A DNA stretch of 64,000 bases, from positions 62,001-126,000 of the forward strand of contig NW_020825332.1 in NCBI RefSeq assembly GCF_003286085.1. Direction: 5' to 3'. Below the pieces are notes generated by a model. That model was not told the DNA's origin. It saw only the letters and a program-made list of their open reading frames with translations, and made no database searches. Both the position numbers and the translations under genes were made by a program. Positions 1-12,231 of the stretch are shown here, piece after piece (the stretch's first letter is position 1; each line of letters begins with the position of its first letter). This DNA is from Drosophila persimilis (taxonomy: Eukaryota > Arthropoda > Insecta > Diptera > Drosophilidae).

Positions 1-2050
1 AGACGAAAGAATTATATTTTGTACAGATCTATTTCAGAAAGAGGATCGATCTATGAGCTGTAACAGAATTTAGGAAGCTTAAGGGAGGGTATCCCTTAAG
101 CATTCTGCAATCGAAAAAGTATTTGATGAAGATCCATTTCTAAAGAAAAAGTTTCTTCCTTTTCAGAATAAAAAAGGATTTTAAGGAATTCTCTGAGTAG
201 ATGGGGAGTTGAACACGTTCTTTGATGGAATAGAATTCTTCTGCTTCGGTAGTTTTCACTGAAGTCTGGATTAATATGATATGATTAGAATCCTATAGGA
301 TTATAATTTTGAATCTTGTTTGGAAAAGTAGAAATGGTTCTACGAAAAGTATTGAATATCTAACAACATGTGTACTCCAATTCAATTGTTCCTTCTTTTA
401 CCACGGACAAAGCCTTCCCGAAAGCCAATACTCTCGCTCTCTGGCTTTGGTGGAAACGGAGAGAGTATCTTTGGGAGAAGCATCACAACTAATTGACTTA
501 GTGGTGAGGGGGCAAAAACCATGATGACATGTTTTCGGATAAGACAAGCAGCAGCCGGATGGAGGGGGGCAGGGTGTCTGTGTCTGTCGATGGGGCAGGG
601 GCTCGAAGGGCGGTAGAGGTGGTGGTGCTGGGGGGGAGGGGGGGTAAGGTTGTCTGGCGGTGGGGTGGGGTGTTGGCAAAAGAGGGGCGGCCGAAATGAG
701 TGATTGCTGTTGGCAGGCGCGTGAGCAAAATATTCATAAGCATTCACAAGGCATTCGCATAATTCATTCATTCCAACACTCACACGAAGAGGGTGGTGGG
801 GTTTCAGAGGGGAGTGGAGGGGAAAAGGGAGTATAAGTGTTGATGCTGAAAATTCTAAAGAAATTATATGCCATTATTGAATAAGTAAGTATTTATCTTT
901 CAGATCTCTGGGGGTTGTATTCATTCCCATTCCGTTTCAGCCTTTTAAGGAGATCTTCTAAAATTGTCACACCATTCCGTTTGCCATTCATCTCTCTCGT
1001 TTCTAGTTTGGTTTTTTTTTTTCTTGCTAGTTTTGCAAATCTTTCAGTGTCACATGGTCTCTCATACCTTCGCAATTCCTTTCGCTTTTCCCCCGCTCAC
1101 TCTCTCGATGTGTGACTTTTCGTGACGTTTGTCGCAAATTTTTTGCGGTATTTTTGCAGCTCACAAATTGATGAATTGTTTGGATTGTTTTCTCGTGGGC
1201 GGAGAACCAGAAAAAAAAGAACAAATCATTGAATTTGTATTCACATTTAGCGTTGAGTCATCCACAACAGTGAAGAAGTGAATAATGAATGCAGTTGAAG
1301 GTGATTCGGGGACACGTTTGATCAGAGAATGGATGGATGGGGGACAACATCCAGTGGCAATGAACTGCTTAGAGAATGATGGAATCGAAACGGAAAGGAC
1401 GCGGAAATGGGAAGGCGTCGAGAGCGAAATGTGAGACGGAAGTGGAATCAAATGAAAGATTGGGAATGAAGGAATGGAATTGTAAAAAGCGAGTGGAAGA
1501 TTTGGAATGAAACTAAAGGAAAGAAGGGAAGCGTCAAATGAATATATTTCTAGTGGAATAAAAGAGTCATCAGCAGGTGGGATTATCCCAGAAATCGAAA
1601 TAAAGAACAATTAAAGGAATTTCAAATGAAACAATATCTTGCTGGAACAATAGAATGAAACAAAGGAATGAAACCGAATGATTAACAACAAATTGGAACA
1701 AAAGAAAAGGAACAAAGAAAACTGCCACTGGAACGGCACGTAAAATGAATCCTGCTACAGAATGAAATATTCGAAGAGTCACAGGAATTGAGTGACGGAT
1801 TGAATGAATGACTGAAAAATCAATCAACTGAACGCCTAATCGATGTATAAGGATATAAGAGACATTCCAATGGTGAAACTCTCGTGTTGCAGATCTCCAG
1901 GAAATCTTTCTGAATAGAGATTCAACTTCCTGCTTCCCCCCCGCTCGCTGTGACCCCTCTTTGTACGCGAACCCCCTCTTTCCCCCCTTCTCCCCCTCCT
2001 GCTCTTTAGAGCTCCCGAAGCCAAAGATCAACAAAAGAAATTTCTCATAA
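1..2050. other. Non-coding: AT-rich start, G-rich patch and degenerate GGAATGAA stretch
   Basis: Contains a G-rich, C-poor patch on the plus strand at about 555-680 and a degenerate GAATGAA/GGAAT-rich stretch at about 1,270-1,820. No gene seen. Confidence 0.5.
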
Positions 2051-3600
2051 TTTCCCTCCGGCTCTCAATTGTTGTTTATTGTATATTTTGAGTCGGCTTT
2101 GAGTGACTTATTAATTGGGAATGCGGAAGCTTTGCCGGTTCCAGAGCTGTTGCTGATTTGCAACATTGTTGCACCCACCAGAGAGCTAAGTGCAACATTC
2201 CAAACGGAAAAGAGACAGACAGAGAGGGAGAGAGATAGAGAGATCACCAAAGAGCAATCAATTATCTCTCTCTTTTCTACTGTTGTTGTTGCAAGTTGCG
2301 CTGTGTGTTTTGATGCTGCCACCAGCGAATGGTTTATGGCAAACAGTTGCATGCCACAACAAAAAACATCAGTAAATATGGCCTAATTAAAGATGAGATG
2401 CTCCTTATTATGCGCAAAGAAACGCATTATTAAACACGAGTCAGAGTCAGAGGTCAATCACTTCACAACAAAAAGAAGGACAGGTGCTACGGTGCTACGG
2501 TGCTGGGGCTCAATGATCCTTGATCCTGGTGGCTGCCGCCGCCGCCGACTGTTGCTCGACTTTATAATTGCCAGAAATGCCTGCCTGGCTGCCTGCTTGC
2601 CTGCCCCTCTCAGCGTGGCAGCTGCCACAAAGCCGCAAAGCAAATACAAAGCCAGAAGACGGCCAGACAACAACAGCAGCTGCAACATCCAGAGCCCCAG
2701 CCCCGGCCCCAGCCCCAGGACCAGCCAGCAGTCGTTCGGTCGCCGTCGCGACGGTAGTCATCCCTCGCACCTGCCACGTGTTGCGCCCTGCCCTGCCCTG
2801 CCCTGCCCTGCCCCTCTGCTACTGCCACGGCTCCCTGCCTCTTCTATAGCTGTGTGTTGCTGGCTCTTTCCTCTGTAAGTGTTGCTGCCTCCTGCCTCCT
2901 GCCTCCTGACTCCTGCCTCTTCCCGCAGGAGCAGATGTCAGCTGCCGCCTCCTGACCCTCCAAAAAGCAGGCAAATTACATGAATTCGTTGCACGGAGTC
3001 TCGTCCTACCATCTTGCACTTAAACCTCATTTCATTTCGTTTCATTTCATTTCATTTGTGTGCAGATCTTCTGGGCCTCGTTTTGTCCTCGATTTTGCAA
3101 AATGCACGAAAATTTCGCGCACCTGCCGTCAACGCGGTGGTCGGTCGATCGATCGTTGGGCATCTGTCCTTAGAGGCCATCCTTGGCCCTCTTCTTGGGC
3201 CTCCTTAAGAGTGCTCCTTGTGCCTGCCTGCCTGCCTGCCTGCCTGTGTGTCTGCCTACCTGGCAGGATAAATGCATTTCGATTCGAGCTGCAATTATGT
3301 GCAAACACACTTAGTCTTGCTGCAGGGGCATGATCAGGCTTAAGGAGACAGCGAGACAGGAGAAAGATTTTAGCATAGCATTGTTTTGTTGGATAATGAG
3401 CAGCGGGTCCTAAGATCCGATCCCAACAGGCCCAGAAGCAGAACGAAGAGGGACCCTCAGCAGAGCAGCAGGCAGGTGAGGATCGGTAGAGAATGAGTGC
3501 TGACACAGCGGGACAAGAGAGAGTGAGGAGAAGGTTGAGGAATCTGCGGGAAAACTCTTTCACACAGCACGCGTCCAGAGTTCCAGGGAATGCGGCGAAA
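2051..3600. other. Non-coding: GC-rich, short repeats
   Basis: CCTGC pentamers at about 2,790-2,815, CTCCTGC heptamers at about 2,885-2,920, TTTCATTTCA repeats at about 3,030-3,056 and GCCT repeats at about 3,223-3,245. Open frames are low-complexity. Confidence 0.5.

Positions 3601-3603
<3 letters not shown>

Positions 3604-3634
<31 letters not shown>
3604..3634. repeat. (GA)n microsatellite
   Basis: About 15 uninterrupted GA dinucleotides. Similar (GA/TC)n tracts lie at 4192-4244 (TCTG/TC mix), 7992-8018, 14735-14764 and 41271-41302, showing how widespread these tracts are in the first 47 kb. Confidence 0.95.
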
Positions 3635-3636
<2 letters not shown>

Positions 3637-4212
3637 GTAGCGAACAGGGAGGAGAGTGCCACAAAAAACATCTCAATAATAGTAGAAATAGAGGAAAAAA
3701 ACCAACTAAAAGACGCCTAAAAGTCTTCTTAAACTACTGATCGAATAATCGTAAATCAATCTTTAGTTAATGAAAGTCTTCCCAAAGATCCAAAAGATCA
3801 AGGATCAGTGATCAGTGATCGAATCAAAGAGTGATATATACAGGGACTGTAGAAGATTAGTTCCTTTTGAAGAAGGCTCTACCAATCCCTTCAAGACGAT
3901 AGTCGCTGATCGATGACTTACAAAAGACTCTACTCTACTCCTTCGAAGTCTATAGATTGTATCATAAGATCTCCGACTAAATCTTTACCCAAGAAAGAGC
4001 CCTGAGAAGCCATTGATATTCTCTAAAACACTCGCCTCCGCTCGAGAGACCCCCCACGCAAAATGAATGACAGACAAACCAGACAAACACTCCACCCGAA
4101 AACGGCAGTTCAATAAACCCATTCCGTACCCAAATCGGCATTCGATGCCAATCCCATAAATAGCTCTGGGGAAAGGTCCTCGGTCCTCCTGTTCTCTCTG
4201 TCTCTCTCTGTC

Positions 4213-4243
<31 letters not shown>

Positions 4244-7200
4244 GTTGCCGCTGTTGCCGCCGTTGCCGCTGAGCCTCGCCCCAAAATCGGATGCCAAATT
4301 TATTGTGGCCAATATTTTAGCTGTAATTAAAAGGCGGCAGCACAACACAAAAAACAGAAAGGGAATTCCGAACTTGTTTTTGTTGGTTAACATTTCTGTT
4401 TACAAAACATTTCAAAGTTTTTCTCTCTTTTTCGTTTTTTGCGCGTACATTTTTTGTATCTTTTTCTTACAGAAATTGTTCGCGCCTCAACATTTATTTT
4501 CGGCTCAGTTTGGGGGATCGAGAGAGGTGGTTGGATGGCTGGCAGAGGGGAGGGCGGGTGATGTCGTCCCGTTCGGGTGTGTGGTGGGGAGGGGGACGAG
4601 GAGCGGGAGGGGGAGGAATTGTTGTTGTGACTCATTGGGGTCGTGTGTGCGAAATTTTTGGAATTTGCTTTCATTTATTTATGCATTTGTTTTTGTATTT
4701 GAGCTGAATGCAAATTTGCTTATTTTATTTATTGCACGGCAAGAAATTCCCAGAAGCCCCCACCACCGCATCGATACAAAAAAAAACAACAACCAAATAC
4801 GAGTATACAAAAAACACTTGACAAAAGTCTCGTACCCGAAGATTGAGCAAGGGAAGGGTAATCGTTAAGGCAGGGGAGGTGCCCCAAATTACTAAAAAAA
4901 AAAACAGATCCGAATGAGGCCGAAAAGTGATGGGAAAAGCCACGATCTCCAGCGTAAAGATCTTCAAATAGCTTTAAGATATTCTCAGATATTGACAAGA
5001 ATCCAGTTCATAATCGTAATGGATCTTGGCTTTGATTTGTTGGAAGAATCTGTTAAAGATTCCAAAGTAATTACCAAAGATCTGCTCAACATCATAATAC
5101 CCGGTCATTGAGGGTATCAAAAAAGCGTAAAAGTCATTGGAAATCGACAATTTTCTCTCTCCATGTATGTGTGTGTGTTTATTGGTGCGATCTTCGAACT
5201 TTTCACGCCCCAAAAAACCAAATTAAAACCAAAACAAAACACACAAAATTTACAAAATTTGTGTGTAAAGCGACTACGATGATGCCCTATGGAAAAGTAA
5301 GAACTTTAAGCAAATTGCAAGGACAGAGTCTATATAGAATTAAAGGTATTTTTGGTAGCTCTAATATAGGAAAACCTATGATAAAAGTTTTTTTATATTT
5401 TAATAGTTTAAATATATTGAAAAAATCAGTAGGATTGAGTGTTAAATTTAATGGATTCCAATGAAATTTAGAAACAACTTCGACATGCAGCAGCGCACCT
5501 CGTCAGTTGCTGCATTTCCATAGTACTGCCAGCTGTTAAGCCCAAATCGGCTGCTTCCAGTGCCCAAACCTCTCATCCTACCCAAGTGCTACCCTGTTTT
5601 TATTTCAGAGTGTCATTTACAAGTCATTCCCTCTAAGAAATAAGGAAGTATGGAAGGCAGGCAGGAAGGAAGGAAGGGGGTCGTATAGTATCCACCGACC
5701 ATTATACGGCAGTTTCTCGAGCTTGAGAGTATGAGAGTGTTCATGTTTTATGTTTTCTGTCGTGTGTGTGACTGTGTGTGCTTCATCAACGTTAATTACG
5801 TGTGTGTGTGTGTGAAAGAAACTATTGGGCAAACAACTTGATTAGACGACGAGTGTGAATTGTGATGAAAAGTTTCATGGCAGGCCAGTGTCCGGCACGC
5901 GGCAGGTCTCTCTCTCTCTCTCTGGACAACGGTGAGAGGTAAGGGGCGGACAAGGGGGGAGAGTAGAGAATTTCCATGAATTTCGCGTCGGACCGATCGG
6001 GGCGGCGACAAAGTGTTAATCACGGGTCGTAAACAACAAACAGCAATATCCGTTTGTTTATAGTTTCGTTAACTGATTCGTTTCTATAGCATTTCTCGTC
6101 CGGGAATACCCCGCGCTGAAAACGTTGAACGTCATTCCGATACCCATTCCCCGTAAACCCCCTTTCCCCCCCCCCCCTCCTCCCATGATAATCAGTTTAA
6201 GATATAGATACAGATACACGACACGTACTATTTATAGCACCCGACCACCGACCACCGACCACCGGCCGCCGGGCACAAAAACATTGCTGACCTTTGGTTG
6301 AAAATATTTTTAGGTTGCAGATAAAATACGATTATGAAATCGATTCGAATCGATCATGAGATACAATCTTTTGTGGGGGCTTTTCTTTTCTCTTTTCTTC
6401 TTGTGGTTCTATTTCTGGTTCGTAAATAGAAACTAAAGCTATTTATTTTTGTCCATCGAGTGCTAATCATCCGCCGAAGGAATGTGACTCAGCTGCTTGA
6501 TGGATTTGTGGGGGGCCGCACTCATATGACTGACGGCCCATCATTGCCCATGTCACATGATCAGGATTTTGATGAGCCACGATCGATCCACGCGTTCCAC
6601 GATCCACTAGAAAGTGCGTAAATGGCAAGGTAATCAACGATTACATACCTATGATAATTTTCGAGTTTACATTCGATTTGGCATGGCTCTGAAAGCGTAA
6701 TACCACAAGAGATCACAAGATCTTTGTTTTTCCATTGTCATTGGATCTGGTCTACAGAAAAACCCTCACAAAATGGATCTTTCTTGGGTTTATAGCGGAT
6801 CTCTACCTCTACCAGCGACTAAGATTGGAAAAATATTAGATCTGAAGGCTATATTCATCTCAAGATCCATTCAAGCCTAAGGAATGGTCATTGAAGATCA
6901 AATTATTGGGGCTTCGAATCAAAGATCTTATGGTGGAAATTAAAGATCTTTCGAAAGCAATAAAGGCTTGAATCTTTAATGAGGTTCTCCGATGGTCCTA
7001 GTCCTACGGAAAAGATCTCTTAGAAGAATGGTATATTTAGATCGTTGACAAGATCTTTTCCAAGTAGGTCATTGGTCTACTGCTTTGAATCTTAAAAGAT
7101 TATCTACCCATCAAACAGCTTTCTTTGCCAATATTGCAAAAAAGTTATCTTGATCTTTGAATTTTTCACAGAAATTATCTTCAAATCTCATCCAAACTGA

Positions 7201-7600
7201 TGGAAACTTTCCAGAACCCCGTAGTAATGTACAATCATGACACAAAGATCCCCCACAGAGAACACCTGACCAAAAGAGAGAAATACCGTCAATGATTCTT
7301 CAATCTTGAACTCTGATCTCATGGAAATTCCTCCTAAAAAAAGGTGACTCACAGATAAAACCATTTGTTTTTGGCTTCATGGGCCTCGATCGTTGACGGC
7401 ATTTCTGTTTATGGCCAAAAAGCCGCCAACCCAACCAAAGTCAATGGCCCAGCCCGGCCCGGCCCGGCCTGCCCGTCTATAAACCCCATGCCGAAAAAAA
7501 AACATTGAATATTACGCATACGACCTGTTTGCCAGAGCAACACCTACAACAACGAGAAGCGACGACGACGACGACGCTACGCGACACGAGTGCTACTACA
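3635..7600. other. Non-coding: two GATC-rich islands and microsatellites
   Basis: GATC is dense at 3,739-3,971 and 6,714-7,320. An unusually AT-rich stretch lies at 5,290-5,470 and GAAG/GCAG repeats near 5,657-5,681. No coding exon or RNA gene seen. Confidence 0.5.
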
Positions 7601-9689
7601 GCGCACATGTGACACCTTCTCGGAGTCTCAGAGTCGTCCCATCTGTCCGTTCTGTCCGATCCGTCCGATCGATCCGCTTTAGTTCTCGTTGCCGCATTCC
7701 ATTGCCCCAGCGATTACTGATTTTTTTTTTGTTGATTTCTGGCACGTTCCCCCAGTCCAACAGCAACCTCCCCCCCCGCCGCCGCCCTAGAAGAATGCGG
7801 CAGCACTCCAGCTCTCCAGCTCCCAATCTGAAGAGTCACGGGCCGGGCAGAGTATTGGCCCCAAAATATAAAAAAAAAATACCAACCATTTATATATCTA
7901 TAAAACTGCGCAGTGCAAAGTCTGGCAGATATTTCATCATTAGCTTGTTGGCGCTTTTCATTACAGAAGAAACCCCCCAAAAAAAAAAACAAGAGGGAGA
8001 GAGAGAGAGAGAGAGAGACGAAACAGCAGCCAAAACAGAATTTAAATAAATTTCGCAATTTCAGCAAAAAACAAAAAACAGCAAAACAAAACAAAACACT
8101 AAAAGAAAAAGAGGCTAGAGGAACGGGGGAACACTGAAAGAAAAAGGTGGTAGAAAAGGTGGGAAGGGGCGAGGGGGGGAGGGTAAGGGGGGCTGTAGAG
8201 AAGAACCTGCGCCAAAGTTCAATAAAACTTGAAAAAGTTTTCCGCTGTTGTTGCCGTTGCCCCTCTCCCCTCTCCACTCTAGTGCCTCCCCTCTCCTAAA
8301 CACCGATTCCGAACCGCATTTCAACATTCTTCTTCCTAGTTTTTCAGATTAAGTCGCAATACCCCCGTTAAAAAGTGGAACATAACCACACCGACAGCCC
8401 CACCAATGGAGAGAGCGGGGGGCAGAGAAAGAAGAAGGGCTAGGGAAGGAGTGAATAGTGGAGAAGCATTGCCAAAATAGATAATAGCGAAAGAGAAGAA
8501 AAAAAAGCGAAACGACACGGCACAATGGGAATACCCTAGGATTACATTACAGGTGAGTGTTTCCCAACTGAAATTTAAATATAATCTCCCATGATCCATT
8601 CTCTAAGCCTCTACATATTGCTGTAATCTTTCAAACACATACCATATTCTGCCTGGAAACCCATCTTCCCTGTATTATTCCTTCGATATAATTATAAAAT
8701 AAAATATAAAATACTTATAAATAATCATATACTAAGGGGCAAGCCCGTTGCCAACCCCCGGCTCACTCGCTTCGATATGAGTAAAATATCGGGCGATCTA
8801 CAACTTTTTTATACAATAGAGAGAGATCAGGAGATATTCCTATACATATTTCCACAGGGAACATATAGAGAGAGTATCCATTTCGATCGATTTCTATTAG
8901 ACATCAAAAGTACCTACCAATATCCCTTCATATATTCTCCCATAAATCCCTACTGCATTCCAACGAGTACCATCCCACCCCCCAAACCCCAGTCCACCCC
9001 AAAAGAGTATCAAAAGATCGTCTTGTGCCGCCCTAAAAAAGGTGTTCTACCATATGAACGATGTGTTGGGGACGTTCTTCAGGGGGGTTGGGTGGTTGGT
9101 GGCCGATGGCTGGTGGGAAGCCATCGACTCGAACAGAGGTTGTTGTTCTTTGGAGAACGAACCTGTTCTTGAGTAGGGGTTGGGTGGATAGAGGCAGGGT
9201 TGGTTGGGCGGCGCTGGCGGGGGGTCCGTAGAATTAGTTCTTTCAAGTGCAAAAGAGATAGCAAGACGCTTGGAACTTGGTGCTTTTTTTGGTGCTTCAA
9301 ATGTTAATGACATTGGCAGCAGAGCAACAACAACAAATAGTGATCTTTGTGGGGAAGAGAAGGGTAAAAGGAAGGGAAGGGAAGTTGAAGAGAGGGTGTG
9401 AAGAGAAGAGATAGAGATAGGGGCAGAGATATAGGCTAAGGTGTGTGGAATAGAGTGAGAGAGGGCGATGGAGAGAGGGAGAGAGGGGGCAGCCTTGTAA
9501 GCAAAGACACTTTTTGTTTCACTCGTGCGGTTCCCCACTCAAAGATTGTTTTTGTTGATTTTTTGGGGCTTACAAATAGGGAAAGACGAAGGGTGGCAGG
9601 GGGGCTATTGTTTTGGTTGTTGTTGGTTTTTGTTTTATTTTGTAGATGTCATTAACCCTCCACATGGCGCTGGGAACCTTACCCATAAT

Positions 9690-9733
<44 letters not shown>

Positions 9734-10660
9734 GCTGTTTCTGCTGCCGAATGTTCTAGAAATTTTCGCTTTTTTTTCGCACGTTTTTTTTCTTGAGTAT
9801 TTCATGATTTTCTGTTTTGACTTTGGCATTCGCCACGCACTTTCGGAGTTTGTGATGTGATGTGATGTGCTGTGGTGGTAACCTCTGAGGGGGAGGTGGG
9901 CTGCTGGAGGGGCGGGCGCGTAGGTTCAAGAGCGGTCAAAAGCGCAAAACGATCGAACGAGCGAAATCACACAGCCAAAAGGGGAAGAAGGAGAACGAAC
10001 AGAAGACGAAGGCGAAGGTGTGGTGTGCGGCGCTTCGCGGAGGAGCCTAATCCGGCACTGTCTTACCTGCTCGGTGGATATACCTTGGAAGACGAGGGAA
10101 GGCGTGTGCCCAAAATCCACTTCCCACAATCGTGGAGTGGGGGGGCTTGGCTTGGGGTTACTCAACCGCCACACACTTACTCCTCTCTCCATCTCTCTCT
10201 CTCACCGCCAAGTCATTAAACTTGGCCAAAACAAATGGCCAACAAAATTGCGGCGCCATAAGTCGCGAATTATCGAATGGGGGGAATGGGGAAATGGGGG
10301 TATGCGGATTCCTGGCATAAAAAAAGAGCTGTATAAAAAATTAATGCATTAACAGATTTGTTATTGGTGGATTTTATTCGATTCAATTCGAATCCATTTG
10401 ATTTGATTTATTTTGACATTGCATTTGCATCCCCCGCCCCGCCACTTTGACGGCCATCGCGGCGTATACGTAATTTATGCGTTTTCTATTGGTTTATCTT
10501 TCGTGGACGGGGGGACCCATTGTTTGTGGCATTGCATAATGATGTGCCCACGGCGGGAGGGGGTGGGGGTGCGAATTGGGGGAAAACAAAAGTCATAGAA
10601 TCACAAGACACCAAACGAGTCGCGAGAGTCACAAGCTTCGCTAATTGCACGATTCGCTTT
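7601..10660. other. Non-coding: polypurine and polypyrimidine stretches
   Basis: A purine-rich plus strand at about 7,950-8,210 and a pyrimidine-rich one at 8,240-8,310. (TTG)n and several G-rich patches are present. No gene seen. Confidence 0.45.
9690..9733. repeat. (TTG)n trinucleotide repeat
   Basis: About 14-15 TTG units. On the minus strand it reads as a poly-Asn/Gln frame, but it has no coding context on either side. Confidence 0.95.
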
Positions 10661-10948
10661 CTATTGATCATATTTACGATACGTACACCCATATTTGCCC
10701 AGAGCTTGGGACACACCTTTATAGAAATAGAATCCGCTTCTTATAATCCATGTTTGCTTTTCATTTCGATTGCCGGGCGATTGGGTTCCTGGTTCCTGGT
10801 CTCTGGTTTCTGGTTCCTGCTGGAGTCTAGCATAAACCACTTTGAAGTCACATGCGGCATGGCGATTACACTTCTTGAAAGGCGAGTACATGCACTTGTC
10901 GTGCAGGTGGCAAAGCTTCCACGATTTGAAGTCGATATTTGCTTGAAA
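10661..10948 (-). other. Cys-rich open stretch behind an acceptor, possible orphan exon
   Basis: After a plausible acceptor (ATCTACAG|TTTC at 10948) the minus strand is open and reads FQANIDFKSWKLCHLHDKC, then a stretch with two further Cys (C-x7-C-x5-C spacing), to about 10,824. After that it enters an ACCAGGAACC repeat and stays open to 10,661. The first 40 codons look coding by third-base choice, but I see no good donor, no partner exon and no family match. Confidence 0.22.
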
Positions 10949-11260
10949 CTGTAGATTATCGGTACAAGTTATCGTTGATTTATCGACTATCAATTAAATC
11001 TTTGCAGACGATGCAGTGCTGATCGGTCTAGCGGCTTGATCTATGTATATCCTATATCCATAATCTTTATGCGTATAGGCTTTATATCCATCTGGTTTTC
11101 GATTGAATGTTTCGATTTATGCTTCGATATCGATATTTGTATAAATTTAGTTATTTATCGATCTCCTTTTTGTCGATGCTCTACGGGGTTCTTTTGCGTA
11201 ACTCGTAATTATGCCTATCGACTTATGGTTGAATCTATCGATTACCCATCGATCTATCGG
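10933..11260. promoter_or_regulatory. CGATA/TATCG cluster, BEAF-32/DREF-like boundary candidate
   Basis: Eleven CGATA or TATCG pentamers start at 10933, 10957, 10970, 10981, 11125, 11128, 11131, 11156, 11216, 11236 and 11255; fewer than one is expected by chance in 330 bp. The centre is the palindrome ATATCGATAT at 11127-11136. BEAF-32 recognises clustered CGATA, and DREF recognises TATCGATA-type sites, at fly insulators and housekeeping promoters. The functional role is inference. Confidence 0.5.
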
Positions 11261-12178
11261 CACCTGTAAGCTGCTCAAACCTCATAATGTCTTGCCCTTT
11301 CGGAGCATTCAAACTGTGTCCATTAGCTTTTCTCCTCATTTCTCTTGTTGCGTCGTCCCTGCTCCCCTCCTTCCCTTTCTTTTACTTAATTGTGTTGCTG
11401 TTGTTTCTGTTGATATTTTCCTTTCTTTATTAATTATTAACTGACACTGTGCCCCAAACAGCAGCCACTCTGGCACTCGCACTGGCATTCGCATTCGCAC
11501 AAGTGTGTGGTGCGAACAGCTTGAGAATTTTTCATGTTTTTCCTGGTTTACATACATATACCCCCAGCCCCTAAGTGAACCCCACACACGCCCATCGCGC
11601 TGCCCTGCCCGGCCCTGCCCCCCCTGGTCGTACCCCCTTTATGGACCTGCTGACGTGCCAGGCAACGATTTTTATTTATATTTTTCCTGGTGTTGGGTGC
11701 TGCTGGTGTTGCTGGTGTTTTTCTTGTTGTTACTTTATCAAAATGAGGTTAACAAACGTTCCCAAGGCCATTTTACTAGAGGGAGAGACGACGAGCAATA
11801 CCCCCACTCGGTATTACATTCACCCAGTCACACACACACTCACACTCGCACACTCACACTCGCAGCACTCACACATTCGAAAACACTCACAGGGCACGAG
11901 CACCACTCGTATGTTGATTCGCACTTGACATTTACTTTGTAGTAAACGTAAAAAACTACAACTGAAAGCAGAAACAAAAACAAAAACAAAGAGGGAAAGC
12001 GAGGGTTAGAGGCAACCGATGGCTTAAATACCCTTCAAGAGGGGTGGTCTTTGTTTTTTGGGTAGGTCTTTCGATTTTCAAAGGCTTTAAAAGGTGCCCA
12101 AAGTAAAGTTCTATGATCCGATTGTCCTCTCTCTGCACGAAGGATTTGTCCTACTTTCGGGGGAGCAGCCATGGCCGA

Positions 12179-12231
12179 AACCTGGATTCGATTAGGCCAA
12201 GAAGTCCCCTTGGCCTAATCGAATCCAGGTT
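12179..12231. repeat. Perfect 23-bp inverted repeat with 7-nt loop
   Basis: The left arm 12179-12201 (AACCTGGATTCGATTAGGCC, then AAG) and the right arm 12209-12231 are exact reverse complements, separated by AAGTCCC. The transcript of either strand would form a 23-bp hairpin. No open reading frame depends on it. It may be a very young inverted duplication or a small structured RNA; a microRNA precursor normally has a longer, imperfect stem. Confidence 0.9.
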
